Source: Ardenticatenales bacterium (GTDB lineage: Bacteria > Chloroflexota > Anaerolineae > Epilineales > Epilineaceae). Taken from it: a stretch of DNA of 40,535 nt. Positions within the stretch are counted from its first letter, which is position 1. Each line of letters starts with the position of its first letter. The position numbers and the translations under genes were made by a program. The stretch is from the NCBI GenBank assembly GCA_020853525.1, contig JADYYS010000074.1:1-40535 (forward strand). The letters are read 5' to 3'. Positions 1 to 7,204 of the stretch are shown one piece after another. A model generated the notes under the pieces. That model was not told the origin of the DNA. It saw only the letters and a list, made by a program, of their open reading frames with translations, and did not search any database.

Positions 1-163
1 CCTTCGGCCATTGCGCCCGCCTTCGCGGGCGCTTCGGACTTCTGGGTGCCCGCGAAGGCGGGCACCATGGCGGCCCGCCAGGGACGCCTGCAGCCGGCCA
101 GCTTCAGCTGCCGGTGGATTGCGACGCGCCGTCTCCGCAGATCGTCACGTGACGGTCTACCAG
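1..163. repeat. MITE-like repeat, copy 1 (cut by window edge)
   Basis: Non-coding stretch almost identical, apart from a handful of substitutions and one indel, to 15069-15232 in the same orientation. It holds two perfect 8-bp hairpins in tandem: GCGCCCGC/GCGGGCGC (about 13-32) and GTGCCCGC/GCGGGCAC (about 46-65). The right end, CGTGACGGTCTACC, matches the terminal inverted repeat of copy 2. The left half lies outside the window. Its right edge is about 40 bases from the stop codon of the helicase gene. Confidence 0.8.
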
Positions 164-203
164 ACCCGCATCCGCCAACGCCGAAGGCGCGCCGGGAGGC
201 GTG

Positions 204-2927
204 TCAGGCCGCCGGCCCCGTTCCCCCACCTCCCAGCACGCCCAGCACCGCCCGCGCATGCCGCTTCGCTTCCCCGCCCGGCTCGCCCGGACCGACGCAG
301 CTCGGGCAGCCCCAGGTGCAGCGGCAGCCCTCGACGAGGTCCGTGCACAGCGCGATCAGCTCCGCATGGCGGCGCCACAGCACCTCGCCGAAGCCGACGC
401 CGCCGCCGGCCTGCTCGTAGACGACGACCGTCGGCCGCTTGGACCACGGGGCGTGGGCCGTCGTCGTGACCCCGAGGTCGGCGGCATCGCACATGAGGAG
501 CAGCGGGGCGATGTGGCCGAGCGCGTAGCCGACGCCGCTGAGCGCGCCGTGCAGCCCGAGCGCACGCTCGGCCAGGCGGTGGCAGGCGGGGCAGAGCGTG
601 ATCAGGTTGTCGAGGTCGTTCGCCAGGCGGTAGTTCTCGTTGCTGCCCTTTAGCCAGCCGAAGAGGCGGAACGGGCGCAGGTGGTGGACATCGTGTGTCC
701 GGCCGGGCCGCGGGGCGGCGCCGCACAGCCGGCAGCGGTGGCCGTCACGGGCCAGTGCGGCGACCCGTTGGACGGGCCAGTTCGGGCCGCGATCGCCCGA
801 GGGGTCGAAGTCCCAGCGCCCGATCGCGCGCAAGCGCTCGACGCATGCCTCGTCGAGCGTGAACCAGTAGCCGCCCGCCACGTGTGCGCTTTCCGGCAGG
901 TCGATCGTCCCCCAGCCGATGGTCTCGTTCGTCGAGAAGCGCAGCTCGCGGTAGCTCGTCGGCTTGGAGCGGACCTCCAACTCGCCGTAGCCCACCCGGC
1001 ACGGACCTTCGTCCCGCTCGGCGGCCGTCAGGATCGGCTCGACGTCGACGCGGGCTGAACCGCGGGTGTACGTGGCCCCGTCCGCCGGCACGACGAATGC
1101 GCGTCCGGCCTCCCAGTCCAGCGCCTCGACCCGCCACGGCGTGCCGTCGTGCAGGTAGACGGCGCCGGTGTGGACGACGAGCGGCGCACGGGATCGGTCG
1201 ATCGTGCCGAGGATGTCGGGGCGGGCCGGCAGCGCACCATCGTCGGCGGCGTCGACCGCATCGGCCGCCGGGGCGGCGGCCCCTTGGCGCGCGATGTCGA
1301 GGCCGTCGCGCGCAGGGCTCTGCCGAACGATCGCGACGACGTCGCTCGCGGCTCCGCGCAGGTTCACGCCCTCCGCCGGGTAGCGATCGGCCAGCCAGTA
1401 CCACGTGCCGCCGCGCGCCGAGAGGCTGCCGTCGGCCTCGAGAACCGCCAGGAGATCGCCCACGGCCACGCCGCCGGTCGCGCCGGGCGGCGCCCCGAAC
1501 GGACGTGCGGCCTCCTCGGCACCGAACGGCAGCTCGAACGCCGCACACCGGACGTGCTCGAGCACGATCCGCAGGTTGTCCGGGTCGAGGCGCGCTTCCT
1601 CCGGTGAGCGGTCGAAGAGATAGTCGGGGTGGCGGACGATGAACTGGTCAAGCGGCGACCCGCCGGCGATGAGCACCGCCACGGCCGTGCCGGTCCGCCG
1701 CCCGACGCGCCCGGCTTGCTGCCGCGCGCTGGCGATCGATCCGGGGTAGCCCATCATCACGCAGGCGTCGAGCTCGCCGATGTCGATCCCGAGCTCGAGC
1801 GCGTTCGTGGCCACCACGCCGCGCAGCCGGCCGTCGCGCAGGTCGGCCTCGATCGCCCGGCGCTCCGTGGCCGTGTAGCCGCCGCGGTAGCCGCGCACGG
1901 TCGGACCCCCGCCGCCGCCGAGCAGCCGGACGAGGAGCTCGGCCGTCTGCCGTGCCCGGGCGAAGACGATCGTCTGGACGCCGCCGGCGAGGAAGTGGCG
2001 GGCGACGGGCTCGGCCTCGGCCACGACGCCGCGGCGCAGGTTCAGCGCGGCATCCACGATGGGCGGGTTGTAGCACGCGAACAGCCGCCGGCCGTTCGGT
2101 GCGCCGTCGTCGTCGATGAGCGACGGCGCGCCGCCGGCGAGGGCCTCGGCGAGCTCGGCCGGGTTGGCGATCGTCGCCGACAGGAGGACAAAGCGCGGGG
2201 CGGCGCCGTGAAAGGCCGCGACGCGGCGCAGGCGCCGGAGCACGTTGGCCACGTGGCTGCCGAACACCCCGCGGTAGACGTGGATCTCGTCGATGACGAC
2301 ATAACGGAGGCCGGCCAGGAACGACGACCACGAGGTGTGGTGCGGCAGCAGGCCGGTGTGGAGCATGTCCGGGTTCGTCAGGACGATCCGCGCGCCGGCG
2401 CGGATGCGACCGCGCATCGCCTGTGGCGTGTCGCCGTCGTACGTTGCCGGCGCCAGCACGACCCGCGGCGGGACGGCGCCGGCGTCGCCCGCATCCAGGG
2501 CAGCGGCATCGAGCGCGTCCTGCCAGCCGTGCAGCGCCGCCAGCTGGTCCTGGGCCAGCGCCTTCGTCGGGAACAGGCAGAGCGCGCGGGCGCCGGGATC
2601 GCGGACGAGGGCGTCCAGGATCGGAGCGGTGAAGCAGAGGCTCTTGCCGGATGCGGTGCCGGTGGCCACCGCCACCGGGCTCTCACCGGGCGCCAGCGCG
2701 GCGGCGATGGCGGCGGCTTGATGACGATACGGTCGGTCGATCCCGCGGCGGGCGGCGGCCTGGGCGACGACGGGCGCCAGCGCGGGCGGCCACGGCGCGT
2801 GCTCGGCCGGCCGCGCGGCCACGTCGCGCACGGCCACGAGGTTGGGGGCGAAGCGCGGGTTGCCGACGAACGAGCGCCAGAGATCGTCGACCGGCACGAC
2901 GAAGCGGGGGGGTGGGGGCTTGGACAC
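204..2927 (-). CDS. mrfA: MrfA/YprA-type DEAH helicase with internal HNH module and DUF1998 Cys cluster
   Basis: A 907-residue superfamily 2 helicase. Visible motifs are Walker A ATGTASGKS (88-96), FPTKALAQDQ (119-128), DEIH (213-216), LLSATIANP (248-256) and the motif V/VI block around 371-411 ending QQAGRVGRR. The C-terminus has the four-Cys cluster CRCTWGCPSC (868-877) that binds iron or zinc in the MrfA (YprA) family, which unwinds DNA 3' to 5' in mitomycin repair. Between core and Cys cluster, residues 718-790 form an HNH-type zinc module: CRLC, a VHH pair at 747-749, N774, and LCPACH. This module is unusual for the family. The start is GTG, 7 bases after an extended -10 (TGCTACGAT), so the mRNA is probably leaderless. 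The partner exonuclease candidate lies at 13643-15004. The helicase call is firm; the exact repair role is inferred. Confidence 0.9.
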   Translation of the reverse strand: MSKPPPPRFVVPVDDLWRSFVGNPRFAPNLVAVRDVAARPAEHAPWPPALAPVVAQAAARRGIDRPYRHQAAAIAAALAPGESPVAVATGTASGKSLCFTAPILDALVRDPGARALCLFPTKALAQDQLAALHGWQDALDAAALDAGDAGAVPPRVVLAPATYDGDTPQAMRGRIRAGARIVLTNPDMLHTGLLPHHTSWSSFLAGLRYVVIDEIHVYRGVFGSHVANVLRRLRRVAAFHGAAPRFVLLSATIANPAELAEALAGGAPSLIDDDGAPNGRRLFACYNPPIVDAALNLRRGVVAEAEPVARHFLAGGVQTIVFARARQTAELLVRLLGGGGGPTVRGYRGGYTATERRAIEADLRDGRLRGVVATNALELGIDIGELDACVMMGYPGSIASARQQAGRVGRRTGTAVAVLIAGGSPLDQFIVRHPDYLFDRSPEEARLDPDNLRIVLEHVRCAAFELPFGAEEAARPFGAPPGATGGVAVGDLLAVLEADGSLSARGGTWYWLADRYPAEGVNLRGAASDVVAIVRQSPARDGLDIARQGAAAPAADAVDAADDGALPARPDILGTIDRSRAPLVVHTGAVYLHDGTPWRVEALDWEAGRAFVVPADGATYTRGSARVDVEPILTAAERDEGPCRVGYGELEVRSKPTSYRELRFSTNETIGWGTIDLPESAHVAGGYWFTLDEACVERLRAIGRWDFDPSGDRGPNWPVQRVAALARDGHRCRLCGAAPRPGRTHDVHHLRPFRLFGWLKGSNENYRLANDLDNLITLCPACHRLAERALGLHGALSGVGYALGHIAPLLLMCDAADLGVTTTAHAPWSKRPTVVVYEQAGGGVGFGEVLWRRHAELIALCTDLVEGCRCTWGCPSCVGPGEPGGEAKRHARAVLGVLGGGGTGPAA

Positions 2928-2934
2928 GGGGGCG

Positions 2935-2943
2935 ATCGTAGCA
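2935..2943 (-). promoter_or_regulatory. Extended -10 of the helicase gene
   Basis: Reads TGCTACGAT on the minus strand, with 7 bases between the hexamer and the GTG start. This places the transcription start at or next to the start codon and implies a leaderless message. The same TGC-TA-nn-AT layout precedes several other genes in the window. Confidence 0.55.
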
Positions 2944-3043
2944 CTGAAACGGTGTCGCCGGAACGAAGCGGGCGGCGGGTCGACCCTGTCGGGTGACCCG
3001 CCGCCCGTGGGTGGCGGAGAGCGTGGCTGGACGTTGGCGAGGA

Positions 3044-3069
3044 GGGCGACGCGTTCGCGTTGCCCCTAC
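3044..3069. repeat. Palindromic repeat ending GCCCCTAC
   Basis: An inverted repeat of about 9-10 bp, GGGCGACGCG / CGCGTTGCCC with one G-T wobble, followed by CTAC. It begins 11-14 bases past the stop of vWA protein 1. A sister copy sits at the same place after vWA protein 2 (9823-9848). It could act as a terminator hairpin but lacks a T run. Confidence 0.6.
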
Positions 3070-3079
3070 GGGAGGGCGG

Positions 3080-5029
3080 CTACGGCCAGGGCTGGCTCCA
3101 GTCGTGCCGCTCCTTGGGGCACGTGAAGACCGAGGCGATCTCGCTGTAGATCGCGGCCATGCGGTCGGCGCGCGGCTCGATGTAGGCCATGCTCGGGTTC
3201 GTGGCGCACGCCGCGAGCAGCTCGGGGTAGACCAGGTCGATGATGTCGTCACCGGTCGAGCGGCCGAAGCCGATCGTGTAGACGCTGGCACCCATGTCCT
3301 TGGCGACCTGGGCCGCCTTGATGACGGTGTCCTCGACGCGGCCGGTCTCGGGATCGGCCGGGACACGGTTGGGCAGACCGTCGGTCAGCATGACGAGCAC
3401 GGCCATGTTCTCGGTGGTGCGCAAGCCGCTCTGCAGCGCCTCGGCGCCCTTGAGGAACGCCAGGTCGAGGCGCGTGCCTTCCTTCTGGCGCAGGTCGAGG
3501 GTGTCGAGTGCCGTCGTGATCGCCGCGGCGTCGTTCGTCATCTCGAGCTGGACCCAGGCGTCGTTGTTGAAGCCGACGATCGAGGCGTGATCGCTCTTGC
3601 CCTCCTCGTTGGCCGTGAGGTCCAGCCGCCCGACGAAGGCCTTTGCGGCGTCGATCACGGTGGCCTTCTTCTGCGCACCGTCCACGCTCTGGCGGTTCAT
3701 GCTGGTGGACATGTCGATGACGAGGACGACGTCGGCGTGGCGCTCGAGGTTCTTGCAGGCCGGCTCGCGCAGCGATACCGGGAGGTAGATCGGCTGCGGC
3801 TCACGCGTCGGCGTCGCCGTCGGCGGGAGATCGGTGGGCGTCGGTGTCGGCGGCGGCTCGGGCGTCGTCGTCGGTGACGGCTCGGGCGTGTCGGACGGCA
3901 TCGGCGTCTCGGTGGGCCGGATGCACGGTCCGGTGACGGTGATCACCTTCTGGGCCATCACGACCTTGGCCTTGATGCCGTCCATGTCCGTGATCTGCAT
4001 CTCGCCGTCCACCGGCCAGACGCCGGTCTGCAGCGGCTTGAGCTTGAACGTCACGGTCTGCGGCTGCCGGGCCTCGGGGTTTCGCCACTCCCACTTCAAC
4101 GTCATCGTCGTCCCGGACGTGCCGATGACCTCCGACGGCGCCGGGTTGATCGAACCGGCCTCGACCTCGAGGCCCGGCGGGATCAGCTGCGAGAGGCCGA
4201 ATGTCCGGACGCCGACGTCCTTCTCGAGGCTGCGCGTCTGGCCGCTCATCGCGCTGGCCAGCTTGCGCGTGTCGGGAACCTCGGCATACCAAGTGGACTT
4301 GGAGGGCATCTTGCGCGTCGTGCGGCAGTAGTCGCCCGTGTTGGACTCCGGGCAGCCGACGAACAGCGGGACGCGGTCGCCCTTGATCAGCTGCGCCGCT
4401 TCGAGCATCTTCTGCTCGTCCTGGGGGAACGCGCTCTTCGTCGAGGCGAAGAACACAACCGCCTCACACGGCGTCGGCAGTCCCTGGCGCTCGACGTCCT
4501 GGCGCGAGTCGCGCAGGATCGAGAGCGCTTCGCGCGCCGCGCCGACGAAGTCGCCGTGCGGGTCGTGCCCGAGCACGGGCTGGTTGAGCGGGCCGCGGGC
4601 GCGCGAGACCTGCTCCGTCAGCCGCAACCGCGTGACCACCTGCCGGCTGTCGTAGTGGACGACGGCCACGCGCACGGTCATGCTGCGGATCGTGTCCAGG
4701 TGCTGCAGCACGCCGATCGCGGCATCGTTCTGCCAGTCGGCGTGGAACGCCTCCGAGACCTCGACGAAGACAACGTTCAGGCCGCCGGGACAGCTCGAGC
4801 ACGCGGGCGCGGCGTCGACGATGATCTCGGACTGCTCGCACAGGAGCATCGTGTCCGTGACGACGGCGCCCTTCATCTCGCCCTTGCAGCTGCTGATCCG
4901 GTTGCGCTGCGCCAATTCGGACGCCGCAACCGGCGCCGATCGACCCTGTGGCACGAGCCACATGGCTGCCGCCATCAGCACGGCGCCGAGCGCGACCGCG
5001 GCGATGGCCCGATGGGAACGATTCAGCAT
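3080..5029 (-). CDS. Secreted vWA-domain protein 1 with Pro/Thr linker
   Basis: 649 residues. It has an N-terminal signal peptide (about 1-35; hydrophobic AAVALGAVLMAAAMW). A first half resembles a vWA fold but has no MIDAS motif. A Pro/Thr-rich linker (about 366-413) and the short motif IYLPV follow. A C-terminal vWA domain carries an intact MIDAS, DMSTS (about 437), and LTDGLPNR. Such domains bind metal and mediate protein contacts, here outside the cell. A Cys just before the domain (PACKNLE) and one at its end (FTCPKE) could form a disulfide. The ATG at 5029 was chosen over upstream starts because AGGGGGAGG lies about 8 bases before it and a signal peptide begins there. The C-terminal half is paralogous to that of vWA protein 2. 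Ligand unknown. Confidence 0.85.
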   Translation of the reverse strand: MLNRSHRAIAAVALGAVLMAAAMWLVPQGRSAPVAASELAQRNRISSCKGEMKGAVVTDTMLLCEQSEIIVDAAPACSSCPGGLNVVFVEVSEAFHADWQNDAAIGVLQHLDTIRSMTVRVAVVHYDSRQVVTRLRLTEQVSRARGPLNQPVLGHDPHGDFVGAAREALSILRDSRQDVERQGLPTPCEAVVFFASTKSAFPQDEQKMLEAAQLIKGDRVPLFVGCPESNTGDYCRTTRKMPSKSTWYAEVPDTRKLASAMSGQTRSLEKDVGVRTFGLSQLIPPGLEVEAGSINPAPSEVIGTSGTTMTLKWEWRNPEARQPQTVTFKLKPLQTGVWPVDGEMQITDMDGIKAKVVMAQKVITVTGPCIRPTETPMPSDTPEPSPTTTPEPPPTPTPTDLPPTATPTREPQPIYLPVSLREPACKNLERHADVVLVIDMSTSMNRQSVDGAQKKATVIDAAKAFVGRLDLTANEEGKSDHASIVGFNNDAWVQLEMTNDAAAITTALDTLDLRQKEGTRLDLAFLKGAEALQSGLRTTENMAVLVMLTDGLPNRVPADPETGRVEDTVIKAAQVAKDMGASVYTIGFGRSTGDDIIDLVYPELLAACATNPSMAYIEPRADRMAAIYSEIASVFTCPKERHDWSQPWP

Positions 5030-5224
5030 GTTCTGGCCTCCCCCTCTTTGGGCGCTGCATGGGCGCGACCGGCATCGCCCAAATCGCGCAGCGCCCGGTT
5101 CCGCATCGGCGACCCCCGTCGATGCTGCCGGCACTTCGATCCTGCCGCCGCGACACGTCGCGACGGCCCCCTCACCGCATGAGCAGCGGATGAGACCGTG
5201 ATGAAGATGGACTGAGCCGCCCGG

Positions 5225-5252
5225 ATTATGCCCCTCTGGCGTCGGTGTGCAA
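5225..5252 (-). promoter_or_regulatory. Sigma70-type promoter of vWA protein 1
   Basis: On the minus strand, -35 TTGCAC (5247-5252), a 16-base spacer and -10 CATAAT (5225-5230). The start site would be near 5218, giving a leader of about 190 bases (5030-5218). I saw no recognisable riboswitch in that leader. Confidence 0.5.
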
Positions 5253-5261
5253 GTGGCACTC

Positions 5262-5657
5262 TCAGAAGAGCGCCACCGGCGCCGCACCGAGCAGCGCCCT
5301 TCGAGCCGCGGCGGTGCGCCGGTCGGGGCACACGACGCCGACGAGCCACCCGCGCCCCTCCGCCACCCGCCCCGCCATGTCGCCCGCGTGCGTCGCCGGC
5401 ACGCCGCGGGCGTGCAGCGTCTCGGCGATGGCCGCCGCGAGGTCGTCGGCGGGATCGGCGGCCAGGCGCGCGGCGCGCAGCGCGATCTCGGCGGCCAGAT
5501 CGCCGTGCCGGTGCGCGGTATCGCCGGCCGACGGTGACGCGCCGGTCTGAGTGGAGAACGCATCGATGTCGGCATCGGCAAAGCCGGCGGCGGCGAGCGC
5601 GCGGCGCGCCGCGGACGCGGGAAGGGGAGCGTCGAAGAGCGCGGTCAGCTGGCGCAT
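5262..5657 (-). CDS. Small hypothetical protein, 131 residues
   Basis: I do not recognise this gene with confidence. The opening LTALFDAP and AAGFADADIDAFS resemble the first beta-alpha unit of small stress proteins of the YflT/DUF1269 kind, whose role is unsettled. The rest is Ala-rich with a GWLVGVVCPD strand near 105. No signal peptide or membrane segment is visible. The ATG at 5657 has GAGG about 9 bases upstream. The gene is divergent from the rlmI-type gene. Open frame continues far upstream only as an antisense shadow of that gene, so the ATG at 5657 is the sensible start. Confidence 0.6.
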   Translation of the reverse strand: MRQLTALFDAPLPASAARRALAAAGFADADIDAFSTQTGASPSAGDTAHRHGDLAAEIALRAARLAADPADDLAAAIAETLHARGVPATHAGDMAGRVAEGRGWLVGVVCPDRRTAAARRALLGAAPVALF

Positions 5658-5703
5658 CGGGGCCTCGTCACGTTCGGCGGGATCGGTGATCGGCGGTCGG
5701 ACG

Positions 5704-5712
5704 TGGTATTGT
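5704..5712 (+). promoter_or_regulatory. Extended -10 before the rRNA methyltransferase gene
   Basis: TGGTATTGT has the TGn-TAnnnT pattern. The first ATG downstream is 5721, 8 bases after the hexamer. It opens a 16-codon ORF (5721-5771) that ends 18 bases before the methyltransferase start. Confidence 0.4.
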
Positions 5713-5789
5713 GGCGGGCGATGCCGCGGTGCGCAATTGCGCGGTCGCGCCGGGCGGCGGGCTGCGCCTGACACCAGAAGGAGCGGGCG

Positions 5790-7148
5790 ATGACCTCCCT
5801 TGGCCGGACCGTGGTTGGCCGGATCGTGCTGAAGGCGGGCCGGGACAAGCCGGTCCGCAACGGCCACCCTTGGATCTTCTCGGGCGCCGTCGGCAGCGTG
5901 AGCGGGGATCCGAAGGGCGGCGACGCCGTCGACGTGTGCGACGCGGAGGGCGCGTGGCTGGCCCGCGGGCACTACAGCCCGTCGTCGCAGATCGTGGTTC
6001 GCCTGATGACGTGGGACGAGGGCGAGGATCTCGACGGTGATGCCTGGCGCTGGCGATTGACGCGCGCCGTCGCCCTGCGGGCGCGCCTTGGCCTGCTGGC
6101 CGACCCCGACGGCGCCTGCCGCCTGGTCCACGCCGAGTCCGACGGCCTGCCCGGCCTCGTCGTCGACCGCTACGGCCCGTGGCTCGTCCTCCAGGCGCTG
6201 TCCGTCGGCGCCGACGCGGCGCGCGCGCTCATCGCGCCGCTGCTCGCCGAGGCCGTGGCGGTCCACGTGCCGGTGCGCGGCGTGTACGAACGCAGCACGG
6301 ACGACGTGCGCGACAAGGAGGGGCTGGCGCCCGCCGCCGGCCCGCTGTGGGGCGAGCCGCCGCCGCCGTCCGTCACGGTGCGTGAGCGGGGCGCCATGGA
6401 TCCGATCGACTTCGACGTTGACATCCTCGCCGGCCACAAGACGGGCGCCTACCTCGACCAGGCGGCGAACCGCCGCACGGTGGCCGGCTGGTGCGGCGGC
6501 GCCGACGTCCTGAACGCGTTCAGCTACACGGGCGGCTTCGCGCTGCATGCCCTGGCGGCGGGCGCGCGCCACGTGGTCAACGTGGACAGCTCCGGGCCGG
6601 CTCTGGCGCAGGCCGCTGCGGCGGCGACGCGGGCCGGCTGGGTCGTGGCCGACGGGCGGGCGGATGCCGAAGACGCGGACGCGGACGCGCCTGCCGGCGC
6701 GGATGCGGCGATGGGCGCGGGGCGGATGACGAACGTCGAGACGAACGTCTTCGGCTACCTGCGCGCCTGCCGCGCGGCCGGCCGGACGTTCGACGTCGTC
6801 ATCCTCGACCCCCCCAAGTTCGTCCACCACGCCGGGCAGGTGGACAAGGCGGCGCGGGCCTACAAGGACCTCATGTACGTCGCGCTGCAGATCCTGCGGC
6901 CGGAAGGGATTCTGGCGACGTTCTCGTGCAGCGGGCTCTTGACGACCGACCTGTTCGGCAAGATCGCCTTCGGTGCCGCGGTGGACGCCGGGCGCGACGT
7001 TCAGATCCTGGAGCGGCTGGGCCAGCCGGCGGACCATCCGGTGCGGTTGGCGTTTCCGGAGGGGGCGTATTTGAAGGGGTTGGTGTGCCGGGTGATGCCC
7101 GGGAGGGGGGAGGGTGACGGCCGCCGGCCGCCCGCACACATGATATAA
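5790..7148 (+). CDS. rlmI: RlmI-type 23S rRNA (cytosine-C5) methyltransferase
   Basis: 452 residues of the COG1092 family. An N-terminal PUA-like RNA-binding domain (VLKAGRDKPVRNGHPWIFSGA, about 11-31) precedes a central strand domain and a Rossmann SAM-binding domain. Motifs are GHKTGAYLDQ, NAFSYTGGFALHALAAGA (SAM loop), DPPKF (motif IV) and TFSCSG, whose Cys is the likely catalytic one. Family members such as E. coli RlmI make m5C in 23S rRNA, but the exact target here is inferred. The protein is longer than usual (about 400), partly from an acidic Ala/Asp insert near 290-315. AAGGAG lies 6-7 bases before the ATG. Its stop overlaps the -10 of ftsK. Confidence 0.88.
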   Translation: MTSLGRTVVGRIVLKAGRDKPVRNGHPWIFSGAVGSVSGDPKGGDAVDVCDAEGAWLARGHYSPSSQIVVRLMTWDEGEDLDGDAWRWRLTRAVALRARLGLLADPDGACRLVHAESDGLPGLVVDRYGPWLVLQALSVGADAARALIAPLLAEAVAVHVPVRGVYERSTDDVRDKEGLAPAAGPLWGEPPPPSVTVRERGAMDPIDFDVDILAGHKTGAYLDQAANRRTVAGWCGGADVLNAFSYTGGFALHALAAGARHVVNVDSSGPALAQAAAAATRAGWVVADGRADAEDADADAPAGADAAMGAGRMTNVETNVFGYLRACRAAGRTFDVVILDPPKFVHHAGQVDKAARAYKDLMYVALQILRPEGILATFSCSGLLTTDLFGKIAFGAAVDAGRDVQILERLGQPADHPVRLAFPEGAYLKGLVCRVMPGRGEGDGRRPPAHMI

Positions 7149-7149
7149 T
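7141..7149 (+). promoter_or_regulatory. Extended -10 of ftsK
   Basis: TGATATAAT is a perfect TATAAT hexamer (7144-7149) with an extended TG. It overlaps the stop codon of the upstream methyltransferase gene. The start site would be near 7156, leaving a leader of about 49 bases that contains GGAGA before the GTG. Confidence 0.6.
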
Positions 7150-7204
7150 CCCCGAACGCCTGTTCACACGGCATCGCGATCCCGCACGCCGAACCGGAGA
7201 CGCC

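Noticed and set aside
1629-2996. Long plus-strand frame (455 codons) opposite the helicase
   Set aside because: High GC keeps antisense frames open. The product is Arg/Ala/Gly/His-rich with no motifs, and the minus strand encodes a complete helicase here.
4952-5029. Longer N-terminal forms of vWA protein 1 starting upstream of 5029
   Set aside because: They would cross the predicted promoter and leader and bury the signal peptide. The SD at 5029 is strong.
5030-5218. Possible riboswitch in the long leader of vWA protein 1
   Set aside because: No consensus of any riboswitch class I know could be matched by eye.
5658-7139. Upstream extension of the small unknown gene, antisense to the rlmI-type gene
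   Set aside because: The sequence is a shadow of the methyltransferase, low in recognisable structure. The ATG at 5657 has an SD and lies at the promoter gap.
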